Below, piece by piece: positions 51,501 to 56,744 of a stretch of 60,433 nt of DNA. Under the pieces are notes generated by a model. The model was not told the origin of the DNA, did not search any database, and saw nothing but the letters and a program-made list of their open reading frames with translations. The first letter of the stretch is position 1; every line of letters begins with the position of its first letter. The stretch spans positions 1-60,433 of the forward strand of contig JAQTRS010000007.1 in assembly GCA_028711705.1 (NCBI GenBank), in the 5' to 3' direction. A program made the position numbers and the translations under genes. The stretch comes from Candidatus Moraniibacteriota bacterium (lineage in GTDB: Bacteria; Patescibacteriota; Minisyncoccia; Moranbacterales; UBA1568).

Positions 51501-54456
51501 ATTAAACAAGTTGCGCGATCATTTTGAAGTGCATGATATTCGCAGTCTGTATCCCAAAAATACCGATAATATCATGAGATGGATAGAGAATGGGTTGCTA
51601 CTGGGCTTGGAAAAAACCAAGGGCCGCCAATGGCTTGAGCGCGACTCCGAGTCCAATTCCCGGCGCGGTCAAATCAAAGCAGCCCTTGATAGAGCCAGAT
51701 TATATGAAGCCCGTGAAGAAAGCAACCCCCAAAACAACGACATCCGCTATTCCCGCGCAACCCCCTTATCCGACAGCCCCCTGGCGCAGCGCCTGAACAC
51801 CGCGGCGAAGAAACTGGGCAAGCTGGATGAAGGCATCCTGAACGAAGTGTCGGAGCATTACGGCCTGTTCGCCAAGCACCTGTCCACCCTGGATAACTTG
51901 GTGCGGCGCAACCCGGACGCCAAGGTCAAGCCGTTCTATGATCTGGGTAAGGATATGCAGATGGAGAAAGACCGGCTGCTGTCGGCCACTAACAGCGCCG
52001 TCAAAGTCTATAACGACCTGGGCGGCGGCCTTCGCGCCACGGCCCGTGGCCTGCTCGACCCGGAACAAGGCAAGACCGCCATGCAGAAGGCCCTGGATAC
52101 GGCCCTGTACGAGGGCACCCTGGCCACTACCGTCTACGGCGCGGATGAATTGCGTGATCAGTTTCACCTGGACGACCAAGCCATTGCCGCCTATCAGTCC
52201 CTCCGCGCCTATATGGACGCCATGACCGATGACTATAAAACCGCGATCCTGCAACGCATGGGCCTGAACCCGGATTTATCGCTGATCGAGCCGTACACCG
52301 GCAACAACCCCGCTAAAATGCTGGCGGCGGCGGAGAAAATCGCGGCGGGCAAACAGGTACTGAAAGACTTCAAGACCCTGAAAGGCTATTTCCCCTTGAT
52401 GCGCTTTGGCGATTACACGATTGCCGTGAAGGATTCAGAGGGTAATTTGGTGTATTTCGCCGCCGAAGCCAATACCGCGAAACGCAACGCCCATGCCAAC
52501 CGGATCAAGGCGCAGTTTGACGCCGGCCATCAAGTCAGCGTCGGCAAATTGTCCAACAAGGCGCGCGAGGATTTGGCGTTTGACCCGCGCATGTTGAACC
52601 TGCTGGGCGAGTATGCCGAGAAAGTGCCGGGCTTCGCCGCTACCTTTGATGAAATCGAACAGAAGATATTGCGTGACTTTTCGTCCAGCGCCTTCAAGCA
52701 GCGTTTTATCCACCGGAAAGGCATGGAGGGCTTCAGCCGCGACACCACGCGCACCCTGGCGAGCTACGGCTGGTCCTCAAGCAATTACCTGTCAAAACTC
52801 CAATTCGTGCCGAAGATGCAGAGCTTCATTGATAAAATGGACCGGCACAAGCACCCGAAATTGGCCGAGCATTTTCAGGCGACCCTGGATTACATCAAGA
52901 CCCCGCGCGAGGAATTTCAGGCCATCAAGTCGTTCACCTTCATGTATTACATGGGTTTCAATGTCAAGTCCGCCGCCGTCAACCTGACCCAGATTCCGAC
53001 CGTGCTGGGGCCGTTCCTGGCCGCCAAGTTCGGCGACAAAGCCGCCTTTGGCGCGATTAACCGGGCCCTGGTCGCCGCGGCCAAGAACCCCGGCGGCGAG
53101 TTGGGGGCCTTGCTGGATTGGGCGCAAGTGGAAGGGCTGACCATGGACGCTTATCTCGGGGAGTTGATCGGCGCGGCCTCGGGATCGTGGGGCGCGAAAG
53201 CCCGCTTAGCCAGTCAGACCCTGGAAGCGGCGACGCTGCTGTTTTCCCATGCCGAACGCTTTAACCGGCGGGTGTCGGTGGCGGCGGCCTGGCAGTTGGT
53301 TAACGGCAAGTCGTTGGCTGAAATCAATCAATTACTGGCGAAAGCGGGCTATGCCGAACAGGATAACAAAGGCGATGCGATCAAGGAATTCGCCAAGCTG
53401 ACGGTCACCAAAACCCAGTTCGACTACGGCAAGTTCAATAGAGCCGCGGCGTTTCGGGGCTGGGCGTCGGTGCCGTTGCAGTTTCACCAGTATATGCTCA
53501 ACTACCTGCAATTTATCAGCGGCAACGGCGGCGATAAAGGCGCGGCCATCCGTTCATTAGGGATGATCCTGGTATTCGCCGGATTGATGGGGGCGCCGGG
53601 GGCCGATGACTTGCGGGCCGCCCTGGAATACCTGTACACCAAGCTAACCGGCCTGCATGTGGATATTCAGCAGGAATTGCGCAAAGCCCTGGTGGAAGCG
53701 GCGAGTACCTTCCTGGATGACGACAACGCCCGCGAGCTGGCGGAACTGGCGCTGTACGGCGGCTTCGCGCAAACGCCGCTGGATATATCCGGCAGTTTGA
53801 GCGCCGGGCGCGTGGTGCCGGGGCTGGCGGATTTCTTCGATACCAGTAAGGACAAGGGCGAGCTGGCGGGACTTTCGGAAGGCTTGCAGAGCGCGTCCGG
53901 GGCCGCCGTTGGCATCGCCCGCAAAACCCTGATGGGCGTGGAGGAGTACGAAAAGTCCGGCGATGTCAGCCGCCTGGCCGAGAAAGCGGTGCCGAACGTG
54001 GCGATTCAGAACTTGGTTAAGGCGCTGCGCATGGGGGTTCAGGGCGTGGATCGGAATTACGCCGGGAAAGTCTCGGTGGACTACACGCCGGAGGCGATGG
54101 ATACGATTGCCCAAGCGCTATCGTTCACGCCTGGGGAGAGAAAACGCCTGTACCGGCAAAAAGACAGCGAATATAGGGAGAGCCAGTTCCTCATATTAGC
54201 CCACCAGAAGCTGTTGACCCGGCTGGCGGCGGCGACGGCTGATAAAGACCCGGAAGCGATCACCGAAGCCCGCTCTGAAATCCGCGCCTGGAACCTGAAT
54301 GTCCCGGCCAAGTGGCGCTTGACCAGTGAAAAGGTTAGGCGTAGCATGAAGGCCCGCCAAAAACATTTTGGTATTACCGACGATACGGGGAAAGGCTCCA
54401 TGAGTAAACAACTGCAAGCCTCATTCGCCGAAAACCGCAGCTTCCAGCCGCAATGA
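39577..54456 (+). CDS. Giant 4,959-aa polyvalent virion protein (DarB-like MTase-helicase, zincins, ADP-ribosyltransferase-like, LPD38)
   Basis: Domains in order: Gly/Ala-rich hydrophobic segments (about 105-145, 200-250), possibly membrane-active; disordered linkers; DNA adenine methyltransferase with EPSAGNGA (1718-1725) and NPPF (1778-1781); strawberry-notch-type SF2 helicase with GDQTGVGKGR (K2100), DESH (2245-2248) and LGRVNRTGQ (2650-2658); zincin HEIAVH (3264-3269); ADP-ribosyltransferase-like region (about 3440-3590: GFFSDSTEASNKFG, VILNMNNAITIDA, GGVILKNTRDEG); second zincin HELQH (3717-3721); MuF-C-like region (about 3870-4018); LPD38-like helical C-terminus (about 4075-4940: YYMGFNVKSAAVNLTQIPTV, VPLQFHQYMLNYLQFISG). 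MTase plus helicase resembles P1 DarB, an antirestriction protein injected with DNA. Probably packaged and ejected. Host-type AT-rich patches mark the later domains. Confidence 0.9.
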   Translation: MADNFAELDNYSADPFGELDSYAPPKPSGTLGAYGQMLKQGVKGIPAYVNAAIEGDRPYTTLDRADEQIAQNALGQRAFIEGPNADAPVLGGLAKERDIRQGADSASGTLATLAPALAGSAYGSLFGPVGTVVGGLAGAGLGLYGMKRYDENRFIRENVEKANADRAAAGQPELSQPEAVALQDKLVATGDPQARGLWEAGSETLGTAAELAIALSPLKAAKLLKPIASPLARAALVGTGKALGIAGTEVGEEEVTRRGQNPIQAKYGLPEATAGETAKQTLIQMLPLAGAGGAVGSYQGYKYQPPSGPLTNAAAAAGVNTQPEVINEPQPTSPDEGQDGLLQGAGRPLPEATGGADTDLQGAGEIQNAAAGQPGVGPVFPPLANGADPNAVDSEPATGTGETVAGSTDSRPVPDSRAIKLGQDTYAADDFITEQMDSGLSHADAVRLFDDLFNAQNNNNNARTEAPLPGPGTARPGASGRPEPDARTTATASEADTTTGATPPGDLNVQPQTETATGTATGATESAQRNDSDVAEPAANPAAADATSERAGLRTAGTGLADDGAGLAEPPPGAGHPAAAGGVQPALTPFTPTHELSDGTKVVAVDDAGDTWRDKDGGEWRESDVRPLTPPPAAKPVKTQDAEKPVSTAAQTEPPAQATPQSPLENTLKRKVLSRQFNNRYPHDKEFAKKIVDSKLSGNIHLDDIGNQVELNQGKHIQYINNEKESGVIVTRTNAGEVLVKWDSDESAKHNHADAILSKRGEVIGYKPSWVLKAELNQYYFTNKKTPPALTEAQAVKQARKEAGQKAKAAGAPLGSTAMAKAMNDAEAKVKAEHGLAQAAETAQPPSAPDKSAVYHYTVGELGMTSSSAMTRDKSRWITFDHDYVSRLSGLADNRPYGATKAGLYTNAETGVSFKANETPTTKLAPDEQTHPAPKTENPAQTAGTQAGVAPAFVKVTDTHGTSHSVLKSELDSGRTMLKRFNRQGDKMDGLLHRDNIDADGAKRSEAWQDLPTIEGRGGKPFMTRKAAVDKIRLLGQKADDFEIKPVSGGFVGVRKSLLQAKQKADDEKATYQPGTRVDLTPSRTWPDAVVVKTEFINSMGLPVERVTVRQPDGKELQVNASEISRVLKPEAKAAEDKSDWEINRWEKIIVKPGGKERLRSYLISRSMGREFGEDAEAFYQRSGLTPFKDWARSALQNTPGAIPVKTESEAPEAAEKPTDVKPKVPPKTRFLAPPTGLEELQSAIKKLGGIIRAHADRAGFSDFKGRRYQLLFNNGVNSQPFDGMAEALRQYGYDVDGENALIEQLDSSLRGHGVYTPSGHEALLEVQQQERVNEETARHALRIESLLETAQQHDNDFGTPYYQTLLAKNDLSDEDIQAWEQDLHDDREDRHQESLRNSQAPSSGEAGLTGYTEQDLAEREREQKQRAKDAAQAELKAKQKAQADKEVEPKAEAEAPKAPETDRKDLAKSPEMTALDAEIDDVLGDIGRALMSRLSLKAAPEQNVDLLPLMSKLMGLAAKKGYLTFQENARYVLNLIREKFGDKIADTLDIDDLQGGYIAMKKGSTPKKDVVQFESIDDLLAPDPSAQTAAAPEPGDAIDFNASQAFAERLLKGESFKTIIQARKALTSQPIEPGTAAAKQADEAIELAGVLAGRRIIEQGLSAAATYDALVKLAEQMPSLNVRSSTSISEQAYSTPLPIAYVASVRAGITQNTTVLEPSAGNGALVMAAKPANVVANEFNKDRLTSLKAQGFDALNFDAAHYDFAGQEKKFKVVIANPPFGVVKGANGESLTFDISKEYKTNEIDHAIALNALKAMKDNGKAVLIVGGPAKTLSTEGRSDAYNGKAKRAFYYTLYNAYNVTDHFTVAGELYAKQGAAWPVDVIVIEGRGKSALRLPAADLPRLITNLAELKNELQDHRTGVPEDRTAAVQGDAGGTAGDHEAGGVRPATSRPDRPDQDGPPDGLLRRSGSGLEDDTGGLPGASAAGGNSATDRAAAGDRAPDKKAVTNAFQSPYQPGSSAAAIGTLVPVNMQGPIESALQAIKDEHGGIDAYVAGQLDYKPADIGRYFSAEQVDAIALALNNINNNKGFIIGDQTGVGKGRVNAAMIKYALLNKITPIFVTVQDNLYGDMIRDLNDIGVTGIKPLATNPGFSIPIDEAANEWCAEAEKAKENGDKAPPRYGEFISTPGSALHTKALMAMKADGDLGGYNVIFTTYSQMQTIKGESTARMDFLEAFGNGGLLILDESHNAGGTTLSARKGGNGAATVEEGAKGGRAGFTRKLVNISKGVFYSSATYAKRPDVLDLYAKTDMGLVADPEALKTSLMAGGVPLQQAVAAMLAKSGQYIRREKSFEGIDYATRVVEVDRQFAENASTIMRDIMRLDNLKKAAIKALDNDLKAGGRQLSGDRSTGGAGATSTNFTSVMHNMIGQMLLMLKVQPTIDEALSALKRGEKPVITLANTMGSAIDEYADDAGLNPGDAISLHFGDLLKRYLRKSRRVTEGNPFGKKESRYLTDAELGPAAVKFYQAIEKKIDGFHFDAYPISPIDAIHDALHKAGYQTGEITGRSSVIDYSGALPLYKKRSGSQKNAAGKRKTISDFNHGVIDAVILNQSGSTGLSLHSSPKVGKDTRKRYMILAQPEANIDTHMQMLGRVNRTGQTVLPAYAQMTANIPAEKRPSAILAKKMAMLNANTTGGKESAVKAKDTPDFMNAYGDEVAAALMNDNREIHQKLGKPLTESQTTGFDVEDAMRKVTGRIPVLPLKEQEALYAAIEDAYDEYIDMLNKTGQNQLEAAALKLDARLVETREVVAPLSQSASPFAQGVNAETVDVKRLGKPYTLDQVKELLAKRGITDDNSRAAWDGALTAKIEAAAAQAQAAIEALPEEDDKQAQVKRGQTDRLAQQAAAIKDTLARFGPGTSINLLSPNGAEYLGYVGNLERKGDAKNFFALGQWKLTVYVADAAKQFVLPLSRLSEGGDTGWALRAVSNKAVNEALAEGQSTTRERRVILTGNMLSAYGFNKSGQIISYTTDSGDTRQGVLMPRKFDLKTAIDAQPVIMTTPELAIGYLQQANDPALALRSAGNEARLIPQHKGHAVLYVPASKAKGGAIYLNRALTALTGDFYKSGHDMSAPIAQEKIPAVIRLLYPLTGPLQPVSKDRGKQFLADQGVKFSQAGNAATAANPHSKATLTAAITRVLDKQFGNGWTQALFQSGRFRVIDLNQARLLDAKAGDAKGFYNPGDKTTYLVANNLSKDMTDDEITGLLSHEIAVHALQLNKSAPEFQAILATIQRLKDAGNAKVLAAYARVPKKTKAHLVDEEALGYLIEAHPQLPIVRKLIAWLRKQIRALAKLFPVTTRFKFVQWAENLQPDDMIAMAREALRSAPMQLQDAAVHGNTAILQSAQAQGYKGEDTGEAKEWLRAKAKGLDMSREARMERAKAMGYTIKAFKAMYPYDNEGNLIATIKSTGAKNFPEYAGRHGGFSGFFSDSTEASNKFGMRGWASYPVILNMNNAITIDAKNKYAADFQFDDGTNNKNDLLKFESAIYDKSKGGVILKNTRDEGTVFVPSKPNQVRSINAAFDPDYQDSGNILASFAGAKSATANIHELNTAQERLAAGDNPEDVRQETGWHIGVDGKWRYEIDDSEAGLTADYENYKGQPWGVDKTLNHPKLFAAYPQLKKTLLFLSIADSYKGNGSYNPVRNEIIVNAPSEDAALSILLHELQHAVQNAEGFARGGSPTGSVYRQKGFANAQEFQAAITDLRKLAVKTQRDFEAKSQAKRYSGQVHETRNLLTQVNNLERKIKELETYDSAQAFSDYKRLYGEVEARNTQARMKMTARDRENMPPDLTQDTPDRQVIVVWHGQEMAMAPDNAETQGSLARHQLEQWANGRLPGGAIVKLGNPSALLQSFGMDELPIHLTTSVLNKAKNKHAVDPADLINLAAAVQRPIAIFASKQGDGHLVLVTELSHKEGNIVAALELNKLRDHFEVHDIRSLYPKNTDNIMRWIENGLLLGLEKTKGRQWLERDSESNSRRGQIKAALDRARLYEAREESNPQNNDIRYSRATPLSDSPLAQRLNTAAKKLGKLDEGILNEVSEHYGLFAKHLSTLDNLVRRNPDAKVKPFYDLGKDMQMEKDRLLSATNSAVKVYNDLGGGLRATARGLLDPEQGKTAMQKALDTALYEGTLATTVYGADELRDQFHLDDQAIAAYQSLRAYMDAMTDDYKTAILQRMGLNPDLSLIEPYTGNNPAKMLAAAEKIAAGKQVLKDFKTLKGYFPLMRFGDYTIAVKDSEGNLVYFAAEANTAKRNAHANRIKAQFDAGHQVSVGKLSNKAREDLAFDPRMLNLLGEYAEKVPGFAATFDEIEQKILRDFSSSAFKQRFIHRKGMEGFSRDTTRTLASYGWSSSNYLSKLQFVPKMQSFIDKMDRHKHPKLAEHFQATLDYIKTPREEFQAIKSFTFMYYMGFNVKSAAVNLTQIPTVLGPFLAAKFGDKAAFGAINRALVAAAKNPGGELGALLDWAQVEGLTMDAYLGELIGAASGSWGAKARLASQTLEAATLLFSHAERFNRRVSVAAAWQLVNGKSLAEINQLLAKAGYAEQDNKGDAIKEFAKLTVTKTQFDYGKFNRAAAFRGWASVPLQFHQYMLNYLQFISGNGGDKGAAIRSLGMILVFAGLMGAPGADDLRAALEYLYTKLTGLHVDIQQELRKALVEAASTFLDDDNARELAELALYGGFAQTPLDISGSLSAGRVVPGLADFFDTSKDKGELAGLSEGLQSASGAAVGIARKTLMGVEEYEKSGDVSRLAEKAVPNVAIQNLVKALRMGVQGVDRNYAGKVSVDYTPEAMDTIAQALSFTPGERKRLYRQKDSEYRESQFLILAHQKLLTRLAAATADKDPEAITEARSEIRAWNLNVPAKWRLTSEKVRRSMKARQKHFGITDDTGKGSMSKQLQASFAENRSFQPQ
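40556..40789 (+). CDS. Overprinted +1-frame ORF, helical protein
   Basis: 77 aa inside the giant gene's disordered linker (its residues about 327-404). MNRNQPALMRDKMDFYRAQV, LYRRQLEAQILIFKAQAKYK form strong amphipathic helices, unlike the low-complexity giant frame here. Weak GAAG ribosome site. First of three in the same frame. Confidence 0.4.
   Translation: MNRNQPALMRDKMDFYRAQVDLYRRQLEAQILIFKAQAKYKTPLPDNPASGLSFRHWQTAQTQTQLILNRLQEQAKP
40862..41098 (+). CDS. Overprinted +1-frame ORF, membrane-anchored coiled coil
   Basis: 78 aa. WTAALATLTLSGFLMTFLMP is a membrane segment; then LVLAQADALSRMHEQLQQLV coiled coil, as in i-spanin-like proteins. Its TGA abuts the next ATG (TGAATG). Start site is weak. 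Confidence 0.45.
   Translation: MTSLPSKWTAALATLTLSGFLMTFLMPKTITIMPEPKPHYLALEQLVLAQADALSRMHEQLQQLVKRIQQLEQRLPET
41099..41338 (+). CDS. Overprinted +1-frame ORF, helical protein
   Basis: 79 aa. MFNHKLKQLLELQQAQLNQH, MILMLLNLLQTLPQRM, LTMALDWQSRHPEQDILLPQ. GGAG seven bases before ATG and direct coupling to the previous stop. Overlaps the giant frame's Ala/Gly/Pro linker. Confidence 0.45.
   Translation: MFNHKLKQLLELQQAQLNQHKEMILMLLNLLQTLPQRMQPASAPDYELPEPDLLTMALDWQSRHPEQDILLPQAAFNRH
43730..43885 (+). CDS. Possible overprinted +1-frame ORF
   Basis: 51 aa: MTTEKIDTKKAFEIAKRRHL, then a Ser/Pro/Lys tail. GGAG 11 bases upstream. Weaker case than 40556-41338 or 45314-45598. Confidence 0.3.
   Translation: MTTEKIDTKKAFEIAKRRHLAKQDLPATPNKTLPSASENKSSEPRTPPKPS
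45314..45598 (+). CDS. Overprinted +1-frame ORF, helical protein
   Basis: 94 aa. MNYKTIELACRKIERLLYKE, TPEEQQAIMRQAAFDLQQAD, DFCADLEAALRMIPEDCRAQ: a well-formed acidic helical protein, whereas the giant frame in the same stretch (residues 1913-2007, between methyltransferase and helicase) is Asp/Gly/Arg low complexity. GGAA nine bases before ATG. Confidence 0.45.
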   Translation: MNYKTIELACRKIERLLYKETPEEQQAIMRQAAFDLQQADLTDQIRTDRPMDFCADLEAALRMIPEDCRAQVLPEEIQQQTEPLLAIERLIKRP

Positions 54457-54545
54457 TGCCGCCGTGGCTGACTGTTTATCTGGCCTTGGCGCCGGTGCTG
54501 GGGCTGCTCGTGATGCTGCTGGTGATCTGGGAGAACGGGGGCTAG
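54456..54545 (+). CDS. 29-aa membrane peptide
   Basis: MPPWLTVYLALAPVLGLLVM, then LLVIWENGG. One membrane helix. An ATG overlaps the giant gene's stop (ATGATG). Convergent with the DUF29 gene by four bases. Confidence 0.45.
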   Translation: MPPWLTVYLALAPVLGLLVMLLVIWENGG

Positions 54546-54976
54546 TCCGGCAAAAAGCCGTCATCGATAATCTGCTCGAAGCTCCAGGGACAATCATCCG
54601 GGAAAACATCCAGGCCTGTTTCGGTAATGGCTAGGGTAAGCGTATCCGCCCAGACGCCTTCCAGCCATTCCGGATCAGTCAGTTTTGGTTTTAAACTGGG
54701 GACTCGTTTTAAATGTATCTTTATCGCTTTGCGTTGGGTTCGAATAGTGTTTTGCCAACTACTTCCCTTCCTGTCCGGTTGGTATTGATACTTAAGTAGA
54801 TGCGCCATAAGTACCGCCATCCTGCTTGCTAATTCACGTTGCTCGCTTTTCCCCACGTCGTCAATCTCGTCAGCCAGATGTTCAATATCAAGCAGTTCAA
54901 ACCGGCGCTCGCGCAAAAACCTGGCTTGGTCTATTGACCAGGCAAGCACATCGCTGTCATAACTGGAATTGGTCAA
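54542..54976 (-). CDS. DUF29-family protein
   Basis: 144 aa from TTG 54976. SYDSDVLAWSIDQARFLRER, LDIEHLADEIDDVGKSEQRE, LMAHLLKYQYQPDRKGSSW, WADTLTLAITETGL: the DUF29 pattern, an all-helical family of unknown function widespread in cyanobacteria and proteobacteria. TTGA overlap with the upstream gene. Confidence 0.85.
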   Translation of the reverse strand: MTNSSYDSDVLAWSIDQARFLRERRFELLDIEHLADEIDDVGKSEQRELASRMAVLMAHLLKYQYQPDRKGSSWQNTIRTQRKAIKIHLKRVPSLKPKLTDPEWLEGVWADTLTLAITETGLDVFPDDCPWSFEQIIDDGFLPD

Positions 54977-55116
54977 CTTCGTTTCCTGAGTTTATCCTGG
55001 CATTTCTTGCAGCGATCCTGCGCCCTGATCACGGCAACCCGCGTCGCGCCGCAGTCCGGGCAGGTTTTGGGTTCGGTCTTGCGCAAGGCGGCGAGTTGTT
55101 GGCCGGGGCTGGTCAT
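54973..55116 (-). CDS. 47-aa zinc-ribbon protein
   Basis: MTSPGQQLAALRKTEPKTCP, DCGATRVAVIRAQDRCKKCQ: CPDC ... CKKC is a complete zinc ribbon. Coupled on both sides by overlaps. Confidence 0.6.
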   Translation of the reverse strand: MTSPGQQLAALRKTEPKTCPDCGATRVAVIRAQDRCKKCQDKLRKRS

Positions 55117-55346
55117 TCGTTCAACTCCAGCCGCCGCTCGATGCGGTCAATGCGCTCGGACAGCCTGTCCAGTGATAGCTGCTGTCTGGCGTCAGTTTCG
55201 GCGCAATGGGCGACTTCATACTTGACCGATGCCATAACCACTTCCAGGCTGGTCATGCGCTGTTTTAAATCCGTTATGTCATCGCCCATCTTATCCACTT
55301 TTCCGCGAATATGGCGCAGGTGCTCTAATATAATGTTATCGGTCAT
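55113..55346 (-). CDS. Coiled-coil partner of the second DUF1640-like protein
   Basis: 77 aa from ATG 55346 (MTDNIILEHLRHIRGKVDKM), coiled coil throughout, ending DRIERRLELNE, like the 6067-6201 product. TGATG overlap with the upstream stop. Confidence 0.65.
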   Translation of the reverse strand: MTDNIILEHLRHIRGKVDKMGDDITDLKQRMTSLEVVMASVKYEVAHCAETDARQQLSLDRLSERIDRIERRLELNE

Positions 55347-55606
55347 CACAACCGCGCCTTTAGCAACAATAAAAGGATCGATGCGATGCCCGCCAAGCCA
55401 AAGCCCGTCATCCATTTTAACACCGCCAGTTCCGTCCATAACGGCGCTAAGGCTATTGCCAAATCCTGTTTGGTGACGAGTTCTTCAAAGTTGACTTCCA
55501 GGACTTCCGAAAGGGCGGCGGCTTCCGCTTCCGCTTGCGCCGAAGGCACGCCGCCGGCTTTCAAGGCATTGGCGTATTTCAAGGTATCAAAGCTAAGGGT
55601 TGACAT
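55346..55606 (-). CDS. DUF1640-like protein, second copy
   Basis: 86 aa. LSFDTLKYANALKAGGVPSA, QAEAEAAALSEVLEVNFEEL, TKQDLAIALAPLWTELAVL, and a C-terminal membrane helix (GFGLAGIASILLLLLKARL). Paralogue of 6198-6494, followed by the same kind of partner. Confidence 0.7.
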   Translation of the reverse strand: MSTLSFDTLKYANALKAGGVPSAQAEAEAAALSEVLEVNFEELVTKQDLAIALAPLWTELAVLKWMTGFGLAGIASILLLLLKARL

Positions 55607-55699
55607 AGTTTATCCGGGTTTTTTCTCGTCAGCCATGCTAACACAACACCCGCGCTAACGCAACGGCGGAAGCCTTGTCACCCCGCTAAACCCCCATAA

Positions 55700-55710
55700 T
55701 CTGCTATAAT
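55700..55710 (+). promoter_or_regulatory. Late promoter P4 (extended -10)
   Basis: TCTGCTATAAT upstream of the lysis/terminal gene group. CCGGGG/CCCCGG just downstream may form a leader hairpin. Confidence 0.65.
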
Positions 55711-55765
55711 TAACCCAGTTCCGGGGTTCCCCGGCCTGTCAACACTTTATTGTCGTGAGACAACA

Positions 55766-55882
55766 ATGAGCCTACTCCTTATTATCTACGCCCTGGCTTG
55801 GCTGTACGCCGCCGTGGTCAGCCCCCGCTTACAATTTAAACGGTGTTTGAGAAATGACCGAAACCCCCAGACAGCGCATTGA
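55766..55882 (+). CDS. 38-aa membrane peptide
   Basis: MSLLLIIYALAWLYAAVVSP, then a basic tail. First ORF after P4. Function unknown. Confidence 0.45.
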   Translation: MSLLLIIYALAWLYAAVVSPRLQFKRCLRNDRNPQTAH

Positions 55883-55997
55883 CCGGCTGGAGCGTAACGT
55901 GTCAGGCGGAAAAATAAAGCTAAAACAAAAAGCCTCGGCTTTGCATAAAGTCAACCGGATGCTTTGCCTGCTTTTGGAGATTACATGTTTTTCTTAA
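55854..55997 (+). pseudogene. Possible truncated gene next to the HNH insertion
   Basis: Begins MTETPRQRIDRLERNVSGGK, a clean coiled-coil start, then runs into the complement of the HNH gene's 3' end and stops. The first 20 codons look genuine and the rest does not, as if the HNH gene displaced the remainder. Confidence 0.35.
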
Positions 55998-56483
55998 TAG
56001 CTGGATATTTGAATCTTCATTGCTACCGCCCAAAGCCAGCGGCATTATGTGATCCATGTGGAAATCTTTGCCCAGAGGTTGACGGCAGCAAGGACATTTA
56101 CCGCGCTGTAGCTGGTAAAGTTTTTCAGGCAAGCCTTTGGATAAAGTGCCACCGGATTGCTGTTTTAGAGCGCGGCGTTTATGCCAGGCTCTCTTACATG
56201 CTTCTTTGTGGGCCTCTTTGTTGGATTGCTGCCACGCCTTGCCATAAGTCGATATCTGTTGTCCGTGGGCTTCGCGGTACTCCTTTTTGCGCGCTAATAT
56301 TTCTTCTTTATTGGACGATCTCCAAGCCTTTTGTCGCGCAGCTATCTTATCTTTATTGACGGCTCGATAGGCCTTCTTTTGCTCCGCTTTTCTCATTTTG
56401 TTGGCGGCGTCATAAGCCGCTATTTCCGCTTTATGGGCAGCTCGGTAGGCTTTGTGGTACGCAGACCTGTCTTCTGTTGTCAT
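55920..56483 (-). CDS. HNH endonuclease
   Basis: 187 aa from ATG 56483 after AAAGGGTG. Long Lys/Ala-rich repetitive N-terminus with repeats around AYRAAHKAEI / KAYRAVNKDKI / KEYREAHGQQI, then HNH core CPCCRQPLGKDFHMDHIMPL, GGSNEDSNIQLLRKTCNLQK. Free-standing, opposite strand to neighbours, so it is probably a homing-type insertion. It could cut near the capsid intron site in trans; that link is speculation. Confidence 0.9.
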   Translation of the reverse strand: MTTEDRSAYHKAYRAAHKAEIAAYDAANKMRKAEQKKAYRAVNKDKIAARQKAWRSSNKEEILARKKEYREAHGQQISTYGKAWQQSNKEAHKEACKRAWHKRRALKQQSGGTLSKGLPEKLYQLQRGKCPCCRQPLGKDFHMDHIMPLALGGSNEDSNIQLLRKTCNLQKQAKHPVDFMQSRGFLF

Positions 56484-56588
56484 GGGACACCCTTTATCAG
56501 TAGGTTTATCGAAGGAATGTGGCAACAGGTGATAAGCCCGCTTTCGGATGCGCATCCTAGCCACTGCCTATTATACTATAATAATATT

Positions 56589-56744
56589 ATGAAAAATACA
56601 TTGAAAATCTTATGTGCAGCGCATCGTCGAAGCCCTGGGTCGCGCGATATTGAGCGCATTGTCGGGGCCTTAATCGACGCCGGTTTTATTGACAAACTGG
56701 CGGCGGCGGTTGTCCGGCGCCAAGTTCAGGATGATCTCAAATGA
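56589..56744 (+). CDS. 51-aa hypothetical protein
   Basis: MKNTLKILCAAHRRSPGSRD, IERIVGALIDAGFIDKLAAA. AT-rich TATACTATAATAATAT upstream may be a promoter. ATGA overlap with the next gene. Confidence 0.5.
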   Translation: MKNTLKILCAAHRRSPGSRDIERIVGALIDAGFIDKLAAAVVRRQVQDDLK

